A DNA stretch of 64,000 nt from Ianthella basta (lineage: Eukaryota > Porifera > Demospongiae > Verongiida > Ianthellidae), in contig OZ025889.1 in the NCBI GenBank assembly GCA_964019415.1, positions 4,296,399 through 4,360,398 on the forward strand, written 5' to 3'. Made by a program: the position numbers and the translations under genes. Of this stretch, positions 34,753 through 47,100 are shown piece after piece. A model generated the notes under the pieces. It ran no database searches, was not told the origin of the DNA, and was given only the letters and a program-made list of their open reading frames with translations. Every line of letters begins with the position of its first letter. Position 1 is the stretch's first letter.

Positions 34753-35249
34753 CTCTCTTAGAAAGCTCGAAAAGGGTTAACCGTGAGGTGTGCCTTTGAG
34801 TCGAAATCGAGAACGCTTGAGGCCCGCACAATTACACAGAATATACGGTTGAAAATTCACTAGGAAATATGTAGACGAGGAAACGGTGTGCCGGATTCCC
34901 TGTGACGTTGATCAGGCGTATAATACCACTGAAAGTAAAATTGAGGTGTTTAGCCATCCTTTTGAGGAGTGGTTTCTGTTTAAAACAGGCCTCCACAAAC
35001 AGATACTATCTGTTTGTGAAAGCCTATTTTAAACAGATCACAACCTGTAAGACCCTGTAGTAGTGAGTATTTAAATGTTTGTGCAAGATAGAAATGGAAT
35101 TACCACTTCACTAACAGAACATCTGTTGCATCACATTTAAATATTATTCAACATGTAGTACCGCACTCATCTATTAGTTTGTGCACAAGTCAACTTCTGT
35201 GAATACCGCTGAACATGACTACCTAAGAACTTTGGTAAGTCCCTTGACT
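34753..35249. other. Gene C upstream region with inverted segment
   Basis: Bases 34753-34990 match the upstream region of gene E (53095-53335) in the same orientation, including CCGGATTCCCTGTGACGTTGATCAG. A TATA-like TATATTC on the minus strand lies about 90 bp before the start codon in both (near 34840 and 53182). Bases 35032-35245 match 53397-53646 in the opposite orientation. An imperfect hairpin with 29-bp arms (34980-35030) sits at the breakpoint. Confidence 0.65.
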
Positions 35250-37348
35250 GAATGCAACATTGTAATTTGCACTGTGTGGTGGTGGTGATGGCGGTTGTTT
35301 TTGTAGGGAATGCAAGTGGTGGCCGTAATAATCTTGCACTGTGTGGTGGTACGTGGTGGTGGTGTTCTTTTTCTACAGCAATGGCACATATACTGAATGC
35401 ATGCATTCACTGCATTGTAACTTGCACTGTGTGGTGGTGGTGGCAGTCTTTTTTGTCTAGGAATGCATGTGGTGGCCGCTATATTGTAGCTTGCACTGTG
35501 TGGTGGTGGTGATAGTATGTGGTAGCAGTGCCATGATGTGATGATCTGTATCCTTGCATTTCTAGCACACAATATATTTACAGTGGGCTCGGGAAGCACA
35601 CGCACCATTTGCACTGCCACATGTGCCAGAAAGTAAATTCGCTCAATGGCTGAATGGAACTCAAGCAATGCATGCATTCTGTACGTAATGACAACTATGT
35701 ATCTATAATTACATGAAATGTATGAATACATTGTATATATTCATAGGGTGGTGTTTTGTTGGTTAGATTCTGCACATGGCATGCATACCATCACAATATA
35801 ATTTAAACTAGAAACTACATTATGGTCACCACCTATTCATACATACATACATACATTAATTTTACTTGCAGTATTTTACTTGTACTTTAAGGGTACTAAT
35901 AATAACAGGTAGCTATGAATTTTAGCAAATTTTGTGAATTATGATAAAGTGACAAAGTTGCACCTGTTAAATATATTTTCTGCAGGCAAAATGTTTACAC
36001 AGCACAAAAGTGAAAATTGCTAAATAAGTACCCACCCAATCCTTTTCAAATGCTATTATAATTACCATTATCATTGGCACATGTACACTTATTTTATATA
36101 TATGCTTATGAGAATGAAATTTAATACAGCCACTAATTGCAACTTATATGCAATATGTGATTGTGTTTGCATACTTTGAGCAATTATTGAACATCTTGCA
36201 GGAGCAAGCCTATAATCCTAGGCTGAACATCTACCCCAGCAAGCTGATAATCTTAGGCTTAATTGCTATGGAGACTCAAATGTATGCCAGAATGTCAAGC
36301 ATTGGGTAGCTGAATCAGATCTAGGAAGTACATAGTTATAATGACATTGTGAGTATCGATACTAGTATGAGTCAGATCTAGACACTAGTAACTGATGACA
36401 GATAGCTTCAGAGTTCAGTCACACTGGACAACAGTAATGAATGAATTAGGCCCACAGCCGGAAGATGATGGAACAGTAGCTATATACATATGTGGTTGTT
36501 GACCCTGCATAACCAGAAGTTAAAGGACAGTGACTATTCTTTGATTAGACTCAGCCATAGTTCAGTGTGGTCAGACTTGTGTACACTGTTCACTGTGTTG
36601 TATTATAGTCTCCATGTTGGCCACAATCATTGATCTTGCACTTGATAATAATACTAACTTACTTGTATCTTGCTCTGACTGCCAAGCCTAGGTATTATAT
36701 ATTATTTTAATTAGGTGTTTCTCTCTACTTAAGCTAATTTCTGTCTGTCGCAGTTTGCATGTTGCCTGATTTGCGTTCAATCCTATGGTATTTATGTGTT
36801 TACAGTGCATTTTTTAAATGTGAAGATCTCTACTGCATGCAAACAGGCAACTTATGATCGCACAAGCAGCATCAGTTTTCAGACTTTCAGACTTGGAGTC
36901 CAGTCCGTAGGATACTGCATCCGCTATAATTATATCACTGTACAAACCAACCCAAATATACTTTCAGCGAAGAAGTTGGCCAAAATATTCCTGTGTTAGG
37001 GTAATTAATATATATGTGCTCCTCAACATGTGTTTCATTAATTGCCATGCATGTAATATGCATATGGCTGTATGTTACAGACATAAGCAATGCAAAGGTT
37101 AATGACAACTATAATTTTATGAGTGTGTAAGATGAATAACTCTGCAACCTAAGAGTGCAGTGCACATGTACATAAGTATGCATTTACATAAGCTCTAAAT
37201 TATAGTTCTGACATAATAATCATGCTCAAGCAATAAACTCATGTAGCAGACATTATCAAGTAAACAAAACATCTAGTTCTGCTTGATACAATAATCCATG
37301 CAGTTACTGTATAGTGCGAACATTACAGATTCCATTGATATACTGCAA
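35250..37348. repeat. Intergenic spacer S3 downstream of gene D
   Basis: Paralogous to S1, S2 and S4 but free of large insertions, so it shows the ancestral order: GTGGTGG minisatellite (about 35262-35525), a block with TGCATTCTGTACGTAATG, a CATA tetranucleotide run (about 35846-35866), a block with GTCAGATCTAGACACTAGTAA, then the TTGCACTTGATAAT block (about 36610-37210). No gene is seen. Confidence 0.7.
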
Positions 37349-40300
37349 TTATCGGTACTTCTCCTGCAGGTCCTGGTAGAGGAGTCTCCCTTCCTCTAGA
37401 GGTGCTCCCAGGACAGCAACTTTGGGAGAGACTGTTTTATCTTGTTCTCTCCAGCTCAGCAGTGCTTCAGGGTCTCTGGCCAGTTCCCTTGTGAGATCCT
37501 CAAAGGTGTACCTTGAGTGATGGTCTGGGTTCCTAAGGCATTTCATAAGATGATGAGGTAGAGAGGGAAAGAGTGATGGAGGTGATGAGGTAGAAGGATA
37601 GAGGGAGATTTGAGTACTTAAGAGATGAATAACATCTGCATGGACTGCAGTAGTAATGTAGCTATCATGTTGGTATAAAGCTCACAATAATAATACAAAT
37701 TGAATTGCAGCAATATACAGAAATTAAGGTTAAATTAACACCATGTCAGCACATACAAAGATGAATTGGGAAAGTAGCTGTATCTTGACAAGAGCTGTCA
37801 CCATTGCATGCATGCACACTGCCAGTTTTGAACCAATGTTAACCCAACAGCACTTTCACTTACATTATTCATGTTTACTATATAATGTTATATAGACGTG
37901 TATTGTTGTGCACTTGACGGATTCCAAAACAGATTCAGTAATAGTTTCAATCGTTGTTGATGCACTCACCAACAGTCCACCATCAACTTGTAGATGTTTC
38001 TAGGACAACCAGGAGGGGGAGGCTGGCAGTATCCTGTTTCAAAAACTCTTAGGACCTGTAGCAAACAAGGTTGGGGCATTGCCACAAGACAATTGAACAG
38101 CTACGTAGTTCGTCGCACTGAATTGGCTCAAGTCATAATGTATATTGACTAACTTGACTAATGTTGAACTCCTCAAATGGCTAAGCAAAGTAACTAACCT
38201 GATTAATGTCAAAATCCTCAAATGGCTTGTGTCCCAGTGACCATATCTCATACATCACCATCCCATAGCTCCACACATCACTCTTTGTGGTGTACTTCCT
38301 GTACAAAATGGCCTCAGGAGCCGTCCACTTGACAGGAATCATACCTCCTTTGGCTTCGTAGTAGTAGTCATCATCCATGTCATGGGACATGCCAAAGTCG
38401 GCAATCTTATAAATAGGAGGATGGAAAATGAGAGCTCATGCACAGAAAGTAGCACTCTTGAATTTTACAATGAATGCCCTGACATAAACACAGTTGGATA
38501 TGCATACAATTAATGATTTCTTGAAATTTATATAACAGATAGTGGAAGTTCTTCTTTGGTATTAATACTCATAGTGATATAGAAAAAGCAGAGAGGTGCA
38601 CAGGTACACATTGTATACATGCATTGGTTTGTGTAGCTCACATTGCAATAGCTTTAGCTTACCTTAGCTGTGTACTCTTCATTTAGCAGTATATTCCTTG
38701 CAGCAAGGTCTCTGTGGATGAAACTTTTCTTGGAGAGATACTCCATGGCATCAGAGATCTCCTGACAGAACCTTAGTAACTGGACTGGCTTCTCTTCGTT
38801 GTGCACTGGACCAGATCTAAACAAGTGAAATATAGGATCCAAATGTAAATCGCATTGTGTGGCATATAGCAGATTAGATTGTAAACATGCTTGATGGTTA
38901 CCTGGACTTGATGTTTTGCAAGTGATTGAGGAGATCTCCACGTGAGAGGTACTCCATGATGAGCATCATCTGTAATATGGTGTGGAAATGCATGAAGATG
39001 TCATTTCAGTCAACAATTAGCATACAGCACTCACTTTACCTTATTTGGCTTGTCAACTACTCCATACAACATGACCACATATGGGTGGTTGAACTGTCCC
39101 ATGATGGCTGCCTCTTTGAGCAGTTTGTACCTGCTCTCCTCCTCCTGCCTGTGGAGGGACTTGACAGCCACCTCAAGTGGTCCCTGAGGAGAGCCTGCCC
39201 ACTCTCCCTTGTGGACCATCCCAAACTCACCCTCCCCCAACTCCCCCAGGAGGGTGATGCTCTCAGGCTGCAACTGGAAAGAGTGTTTAGTTTTCTGATG
39301 TAGCTGAGCTTTGATTCCACTGAGGGTGGCAGCTGGTACCCAGTATGGGTCTTCCTCGAGTTCATATTGGTTTTCATGCACTGAATGTTGCTACAGAAAG
39401 CATTGGTGCTTGCACAATGACATATGTGATCATGAAACATTTGTATCTAATTCTTCTAGCTTGTATATGTGCATGCATACAAGGCTTAATATGATTTACA
39501 TAACGCTGCATACTCTTCAGCCTTATGGCAACTGACAAATGAACACACCTGCATTACAATAGCACTGGTGTAGTGTCCATGACTACTCTTTTGTGCTTCT
39601 GGTAGGCTGTCAACTGATGCTCTTTGAGTTGTCTGCATGGAGTAAGCGTACATACAGACACAACTAAAGTACTTTGACTTTGTGGAATATACTGGGTCCG
39701 TAATGAATAGATATACAGTATAGTGTAAATGACCAGTAAAAGCTTCACTGTCCATGCACTCACCATTTCAAATTCATTTGGTGACTCATAAAGCTCAGTA
39801 TTGTCTGCTGCTGGTTCGGTTTCAGGTGGATGAAGGACAACTGCAGCAACCAGCACATGTATTGCTATGGTAACATTTAGTGTAGCTAACAATGAGTACA
39901 CATTATAGATGCACACAAAGCACAGATTCTGGATGCAAAGGCCTGCACTTACATACCTACTCCTTCTCCTTTCATCCTCCTCTGTTTTCCCTTCAAGCAC
40001 GCCACCCATGCCACTGTACATGCTATGAGTTGCACCAATAGAATGACCCCCAGCACCACAGCAATAATGGACCCCACTCCAAATGAGGAGCTGCCAGTCT
40101 GCAATTTTTCAGGAACTCCTGTAGAGGTGTTGGTTGGATCATTGTCTGTGCATAGTTGAATTGATGTGGCTGAATCAGTGTGGGTAATTGTCACTGTGAT
40201 ATTACGTTTGACTTTCAAATTGGTTTCAATTGATATTTCTAAAAAGTTTCGTGTCATAGTTTCTGTGACTGTTTCTGAGTCATTACCTGTTAAAGTGGCT

Positions 40301-40618
40301 GTTGCAGTGATACTTGTGGTTGCTGTTGTGGTTATGGTGGTTGTGACAGTCAATCTTATGGTCTGTCCCTCTGCTGCACAGCAGCAAGTACTAGTAACTG
40401 TTGTGAAGTGCCACGGCTTTCCTACATATGAAGAAGGAGTACAGAAGGAATTGAAATTTCAGAAATGTGAATAATTGTTATGTTGTTAGATGAAACATGT
40501 GAACATATCAAACCCTGTAGAACTCACTTTGACTTACAAATGCATAATTGGAACAACTTTGACTTTGGGCTAGTACTAGTAATGGAACTAAAAGTAAAAA
40601 GTAAGCTGACCAGATCAT
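37349..40618 (-). CDS. Gene D: short-ectodomain receptor tyrosine kinase
   Basis: Ten exons join in frame: 40618-40528, 40421-39957, 39840-39764, 39632-39549, 39390-39040, 38969-38902, 38816-38663, 38405-38199, 38055-37970 and 37532-37349, giving 588 aa. The architecture equals gene B: signal peptide, CCC cluster, Thr-rich stalk, conserved transmembrane helix, YxxP juxtamembrane motif (LYESPNEF), and a complete kinase with [28 protein letters not shown] and WTAPE. The stalk is two codons longer than in B. The docking motif reads GHYTS, so it also lacks the GYYN tyrosine. B and D share introns, the exon-tail duplication (about 38130-38185) and the upstream CCTGTTT run, so they are copies from the block duplication. 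All catalytic residues are intact. Confidence 0.9.
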
Positions 40619-40994
40619 GCTGCTGTACATACTCCTCAACTATAGCTACAACTGCAATGTACTGACTTACGTGCTACTTCAACTACAAACACATAGTGCA
40701 TTTTCCTGTTTCCTGTTTCCTGTTTCCTGTTACACAATACTATGATTTATGCAATGTAAATAACTTGATGTATAAATATGCACTGCACAAGTTCACTGTT
40801 CTCAAAGTAAATGTAGCTGTGTGTGCATCCAGTCTAATGCTCCTAGCAGATACCTTCTTGGGTTAAATTTGTACAAATATGTATTTAGCACCATCTGCTG
40901 TATAAACCTAGTCTCACACACCAGACCTCCTGCAGAAGGGTCTGGTATTAATTGCGTACACTGAGTTATGTCCAGGACGAGAATGTGTCCTTGT

Positions 40995-42302
40995 GAGTAT
41001 CTGCGTTAGTTGGTCATAGAAAAAGACCACCAGTGCAAGTTACAGTGGGCCCATGGCAGCACACGCACCATTTGCACCACCACAGAAAGTAAATGCCAGA
41101 AAGTAAATGCGCTCAATGGCTGAAGAAAAAGACCACCATCACAAGTTACAGCCAGTCAGAACCTGCACCGCCGCCATTGGAGTGCAGGCAGCAAATGTAA
41201 CTTGCCTAAGGGCATGCCATCAAATTTCTGCCCATACCCTCATCTCAATGGCATGCCCTTAGGCAAGCTTACATAATAGTACTCTTTGAAAGTTTCACAA
41301 TATTCCAGAAGCCAAGGCTGCCTTCATGCTTGCATGTGTTCACCACCATTAGTGTACTACACCCTGGTGGCAGATGTGTCTACTAAGCACTATTGGCAGA
41401 GGGATGGGTATTTTGCAACCAAGCTCTTACATCGACAGCTATATCATTTCGTGCAACACAATCCTTTCTCTCCTGACCCAGTAGGAGGTAACCATAGGCT
41501 GCGTCTCTTCTACTACTGTTTCTAAAGTTGTATATACTTCCCCACTTTGATTATTGTGACGTTTTTGGTTTGGGTGTTCTAAGTCTGATGCTCGTTGCTT
41601 GGAATTGCTGCTTAACTTTGGTTGCCGTACCATTCTGGCTGGCATGGTGCAGACACCAGGATACGTGACTCAGATAGTAATCTATTGTGCGTTGAACCAG
41701 GATCTAACCTTGGTATAATATTATAGGAGCAAATTTTCTTTTGTGGGGAAGTGGGGAAGTATATACAACTTTAGAAACAGTAGTAGAAGAGACGCAGCCT
41801 ATGGTTACCTCCTACTGGGTCAGGAGAGAAAGGATTGTGTTGCACGAAATGATATAGCTGTCGATGTAAGAGCTTGGTTGCAAAATACCCATCCCTCTGC
41901 CAATAGTGCTTAGTAGACACATCTGCCACCAGGGTGTAGTACACTAATGGTGGTGAACACATGCAAGCATGAAGGCAGCCTTGGCTTCTGGAATATTGTG
42001 AAACTTTCAAAGAGTACTATTATGTAAGCTTGCCTAAGGGCATGCCATTGAGATGAGGGTATGGGCAGAAATTTGATGGCATGCCCTTAGGCAAGTTACA
42101 TTTGCTGCCTGCACTCCAATGGCGGCGGTGCAGGTTCTGACTGGCTGTAACTTGTGATGGTGGTCTTTTTCTTCAGCCATTGAGCGCATTTACTTTCTGG
42201 CATTTACTTTCTGTGGTGGTGCAAATGGTGCGTGTGCTGCCATGGGCCCACTGTAACTTGCACTGGTGGTCTTTTTCTATGACCAACTAACGCAGATACT
42301 CT
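40995..42302. repeat. 1.3-kb near-perfect inverted repeat (foldback structure)
   Basis: The left arm 40995-41545 and right arm 41751-42302 are reverse complements, apparently differing by about one base in length. The spacer is 41546-41750. Each arm contains a smaller hairpin (GCCTAAGGGCATGCCAT ... ATGGCATGCCCTTAGGC) and minisatellite-like TTGCACTGGTGGTCTTTTTC. The identical 79-codon frames in the two arms mirror each other and are not convincing genes. Single-arm relatives lie at 3930-4215 and 25236-25530. It sits between genes D and E. Confidence 0.9.
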
Positions 42303-44161
42303 ACTGGCACAGGTGGTGGTGGCTGTGATATTGTAGCTTGCAATGTGTGGTGGTGGTAGGGGTGCTGTTTTTCTAGAGCAATGGTGCATATGCAGAATGC
42401 AAGATTGTAACTTGCACCGTGTGGCAGTCTTTTTTGTCTAGGAATGCATGTGGTGGCCGTAATATTGTAACTTGCACTGTGTGGTGGTGGTCGTATGTGG
42501 TAGCAGCGTCTAATGCAAATGTCTGTTTTCTTGCATCTCTAGCATAAAATATAGTTACAGTGGGCCAGGGCAGCACACGCACCATTTGCACCACCACATG
42601 TGCCAGAAAGTAAATTTGCTCAATGGCTGAATGGAACTCAAGCAATGCATGCATTCTGTACGTAATGACAACTATGTATCCATAATTATGTGGAATGTAT
42701 GAATACATTGTATAATATATTCATAGGGTGGCGTTTTGTTGGTTACATTCTGCACATGACATGCTTACTAGCACAATATGATTTAAACTAGAAACTACAT
42801 TATGGTCACCACCTATGTATTCATACATACATACTTTCACTTGCAGTAATTTACTTGTACTTTAAGGCTACTAATAATAACAGGCAGCTACGAAAATTTA
42901 GCAAAGTTTTACGAATAATTATCATAAAGTGACAAAATTGCGCCTGTTAAATATATTTTCTACAGGCAAAAATGTTTACACACAAAAGTGAAAATTACTT
43001 AATAAGCACCCACCAAATCCTGCAGACTTTTCAAATGCTATAATTGCCATTATCATCGGCACATGTACACATATTATATATTATATTGATGAGCAAGGAA
43101 TTTAATACAGGCACTAATTGCAGCATATAATTATGTAATATGTGATTGTGTTTGCATACTTTGAGCAATTATTGAACATCTTGTAGGAGCATCTACCCCA
43201 GCAAGCTGATAATCCTAGGCTTAGTTGCTATGAAGACTCAAATTAAATGTGTGCCAGAATGTCAAGCATTGTGTAGCTGAATCAGATCTAGGAAGTACAT
43301 AGTTCTATGACATTGTGAGTATTGATAGCAGAATGAGTCAGATCTAGATACTAGTAACTGTAATGACAGATAGCTTCAGAGTTCAATCACACTGGACAAC
43401 AGTAATGAATGAAATAGGCCCACAGCCGGAAGATGATGGAATAGTAGCTACGTATATACACACACATAATATATTAACTTACTTGTATCTTGCTCTGACT
43501 GCCAAGCCTAGGTACTTTATATAATTTATAATTAGGTGTTATCTCATTACTTAAGATGATTTCTGTCTGTCACAGTTTATGTGCTGCCTGATTTAATTGA
43601 GTTCAATCTTATGGCATATGTATTTACAGTGCATTTTTGAAATGTGAAGGTCCTACTGCATGCAAGCAGGCAACTTATAATCACGCAAACAGCATCAGTT
43701 TTCAGACTTGGAATCCAGTCCGTAGGATACTGCATCCTCTATATAGCAATGTACAAAGTGATCCTATAATTACAGCTATCAGCAAAGAAATTGGTCAAAA
43801 TATCCGTGTGTCAGGGTGACATGCGCTCTTCAACATGTTCACCATTAATTGACATGCATGTAATATGGCTTCTGCATGTATGTTACAGACAGTAATGATG
43901 CAAAAGGTTAATGACAACTATATGAGTGTGTACTAAGACGAATAACTATGCAACCTAAGAGTGCAGTGCACATGTACATAAGTATGCATTTACAGTACAT
44001 AAGCTCTAAATTATAGTTCTGACATAATAGTCATGCTCAATAAAAAAAGCATGTAGCAGACACACTTATCAAGTAGAAAGAACATCTTAGACTAGTTCTG
44101 CTTGATACAATAATCTATGCAGTTACTGTATAGCACGAACGTTACAGATTCCTTGGGAAAC
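42303..44161. repeat. Intergenic spacer S4 downstream of gene E
   Basis: Paralogous to S1-S3: GTGGTGG minisatellite (about 42303-42500), the TGCATTCTGTACGTAATG block, the GTCAGATCTAGATACTAGTAA block and a shortened TTGTATCTTGCTCTGACTGCC block (about 43470-44020). A deletion joins GTAGCTACGTATATACACAC to ATAATATATTAAC near 43450. No gene is seen. Confidence 0.65.
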
Positions 44162-47100
44162 TTATATGTATTGGTATTTCTCCTGCAGGTCCTGGTAGAG
44201 GTGCTTTCCTTCCTCCAGAGGTGCTCCCAGGACAGCAGCTTTGGGAGAGGCAGTTTTGTCTTGTTCTCTCCAACTCAGCAGTGCTTCAGGGTCTCTGGCC
44301 AGTTCCCTTGTGATGTCCTCAAAGGAGGACCGTGAGTGGTAGTCTCTGTTCCTAAGGTATTTCATAAGATGATCGAGGAGGCGGAGAGGGAAAGAGTGAA
44401 GGAGGTGACGAGGTAGAAGGAGAGAGGGGAGATTTGAGTACAAGAGGTGAATAACATCTGCATGGACTGTAGCAGTAATGTAGCTATTATGCTGGCTTAT
44501 GTATAAAGCTTGCAATGATAATAGGAATTGGATTGCACTATGCAGAAATTAATGTTAAACTAACACAATTAACACCATTGCATGCACACTGCTAGTTTTG
44601 AACCAATGTTAACCCAACAGCACTTTCATTTACATTATTCATGTTTACTGTATAATGTTATGTAGATGTGTATTGTTGTCCACTTGACACATTCCAAAAC
44701 AGATTCAGTAATAGTTTCAATCGTTGTTGATGCACTCACCAGCAGTCCACCATCAACTTGTAGATGTTTCTGGGACAACCAGGAGGGGGAGGCTGGCAGT
44801 ATCTTGTTTCAAAAGCTTTTAGGACCTGTAGCAAACAAGGTTGGGCCATTGCCACAAGACAATTGAACAGCTACGTAGTTCATCGCACTGAATTGGCTCA
44901 AGTCATAATGTATATTGACTAACTTGATTAATGTCAAACTCCTCAAATGGCTTGTGTCCCAGTGACCATATCTCATACATCACCATCCCATAGCTCCACA
45001 CATCACTCTTTGTGGTGTACTTCTTGTACATAATGGCCTCAGGAGCTGTCCACTTGACTGGAATCATACCTCCTTTGGCTTCATAGTAGTAGTCATCATC
45101 CATGTCATGGGACATGCCAAAGTCAGCAATCTTATAAATAGGAGGATGGAAAATGAGAGCTCGTGCACAGAAAGTGACAATGAGTGCCCTGACATAAACA
45201 CAGTTGGTATCCATACAATTAATGATTAATTTTTTGAAATTTGTATAGCTATACAGATAGAGGAAACCCTTTTCTGCCATATAAATTACATAATCATACT
45301 TATGCAGAAAAGCAGGTGAACAGGTACACATCGTATACATGGAATTGTTTGTATTACAGTAGCTCACATTGTAATAGCTTTAGCTTACTTTAGCTGTGTA
45401 CTCTTCATTCAGCAGTATGTTCCTTGCAGCAAGGTCTCTGTGGATGAAACCTTTCTTGGAGAGGTATTCCATTGCAGCAGCTATCTCCCGACAGAACCTT
45501 AGTAACAGGACTGGCTTCCCTTTGTCATGTACTGGACCAGATCTAAGCATGTGAACATAAAGTTATAGGATTCAATTCCAGCATATGTGTGCACACTTTA
45601 GGCAATATCATATTGTGCGGTAGTAGTAGATTGTAAACTGCTCAATTTCTACCTGGACTTGACTTTTTGCAAGTGATGGAGGAGATCTCCACGTGAGAGG
45701 TACTCCATGATCAGCATCATCTGCAATGGTATGAAAAATGCCTGAATTTGTCTTTCTAGTCAACAATTAGCCTCCAGCACTCGTTTTACCTTGTTTGGTT
45801 GGTCAACTACTCCATACAATTTGACCACATATGGGTGGTTGAACTGTCCCATGATGGCTGCCTCTTTGAGCAGTTTGTACCTGCTCTCCTCCTCCTGCCT
45901 GTGGAGGGACTTGACAGCCACCTCAAGTGGTCCCTGAGGAGAGTCTGCCCACTCTCCCTTGTGGACCATCCCAAACTCACCCTCCCCCAACTCCCCCAGG
46001 AGGGTGATGCTTTCAGGCCGCAACTCAAAGAACCATCTATTTTTCTGGCGCAATTGATTCTTCACTCCCTTGAGTGTGGCAGCTGGTACCCAGTATGGGT
46101 CTTCCTCTAGTTCATTTTGGCCTTGGAGCACTGAGTATTGCTGCAGTAAAGCATTGTGTTTAATCAGTGACATGTGATCATAATAACTTGTATGTGTCTA
46201 AAGTTTTTAGCTTGCATGTGCATGCATGCATGTCTTATGTATGTTTATATGATGCTTTAATTGTATGTTTTAGCAACTGGCATATGAAATTTAACACACT
46301 TGCATGACAATAGTACTGGTGTTGTAGTATCCATGGTTACTCTTCTGTGCTTCTGGTAGGCTGTCAGCTGATGTTCTTTGAGTTGGCTGTAAAGATAGGT
46401 TACGGGCACAGATTTCTTTAACTATTTGGAGTGTACTGCATGTCTGCAATGAAGATACCTAAGTATTAGTGCATGTGACCAGTCATATGTCTTCACCGTT
46501 CACTGACCATATGTATATTACATTCATTTGGCAGCTCATTATGATCTGTACTGTTTGGACCTGGTATGGTTTCATTCATTTGTACACAGCCTATACAACC
46601 TAATGGGTGGACAAAGAACAGCTCATCTTATAAGCAGTACATGACATGGATATGGTACTAACATAGTTTAACTAATAATAATTATTATGCACATCAAACA
46701 CAGATTCTAGGTACAGAGCCCTATACCAACGTACCTATTCCTTCTGCCTTCATCCTCCCCTGTTTTCCCTTCGAGCACACCACCCATGCCACTGTACATG
46801 CTATGAGCTGCACCAATAGAATAACCCCCAGCACCACAGCAATAATGGATCCCACTCCAAATGCAGCCACTGCAGTGTTGCCAGTCTGCAGTTCATTGGA
46901 GGTGTTGGTTAGAGGAAGGCCTGTGCACAGCTCCCCAAAGTTAGTGAGGGTAGCGGTCACAGTTACTGTCTGTTGAATGACTCTTGATTCTGAGACTGTA
47001 CATGTAGGCATTACTGTTGCTGTGACTTGTGTTGCTGTGACTTGTACAGTTTCAGTGCAGTGCACATGGCAAAACCCAGCACCTACACAATAGAGCACCA

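Noticed and set aside
41286..42010. Identical 79-codon frames facing each other at 41286-41525 (+) and 41771-42010 (-).
   Set aside because: They are the two arms of the inverted repeat; the protein has no recognisable domain and no copy outside the arms.
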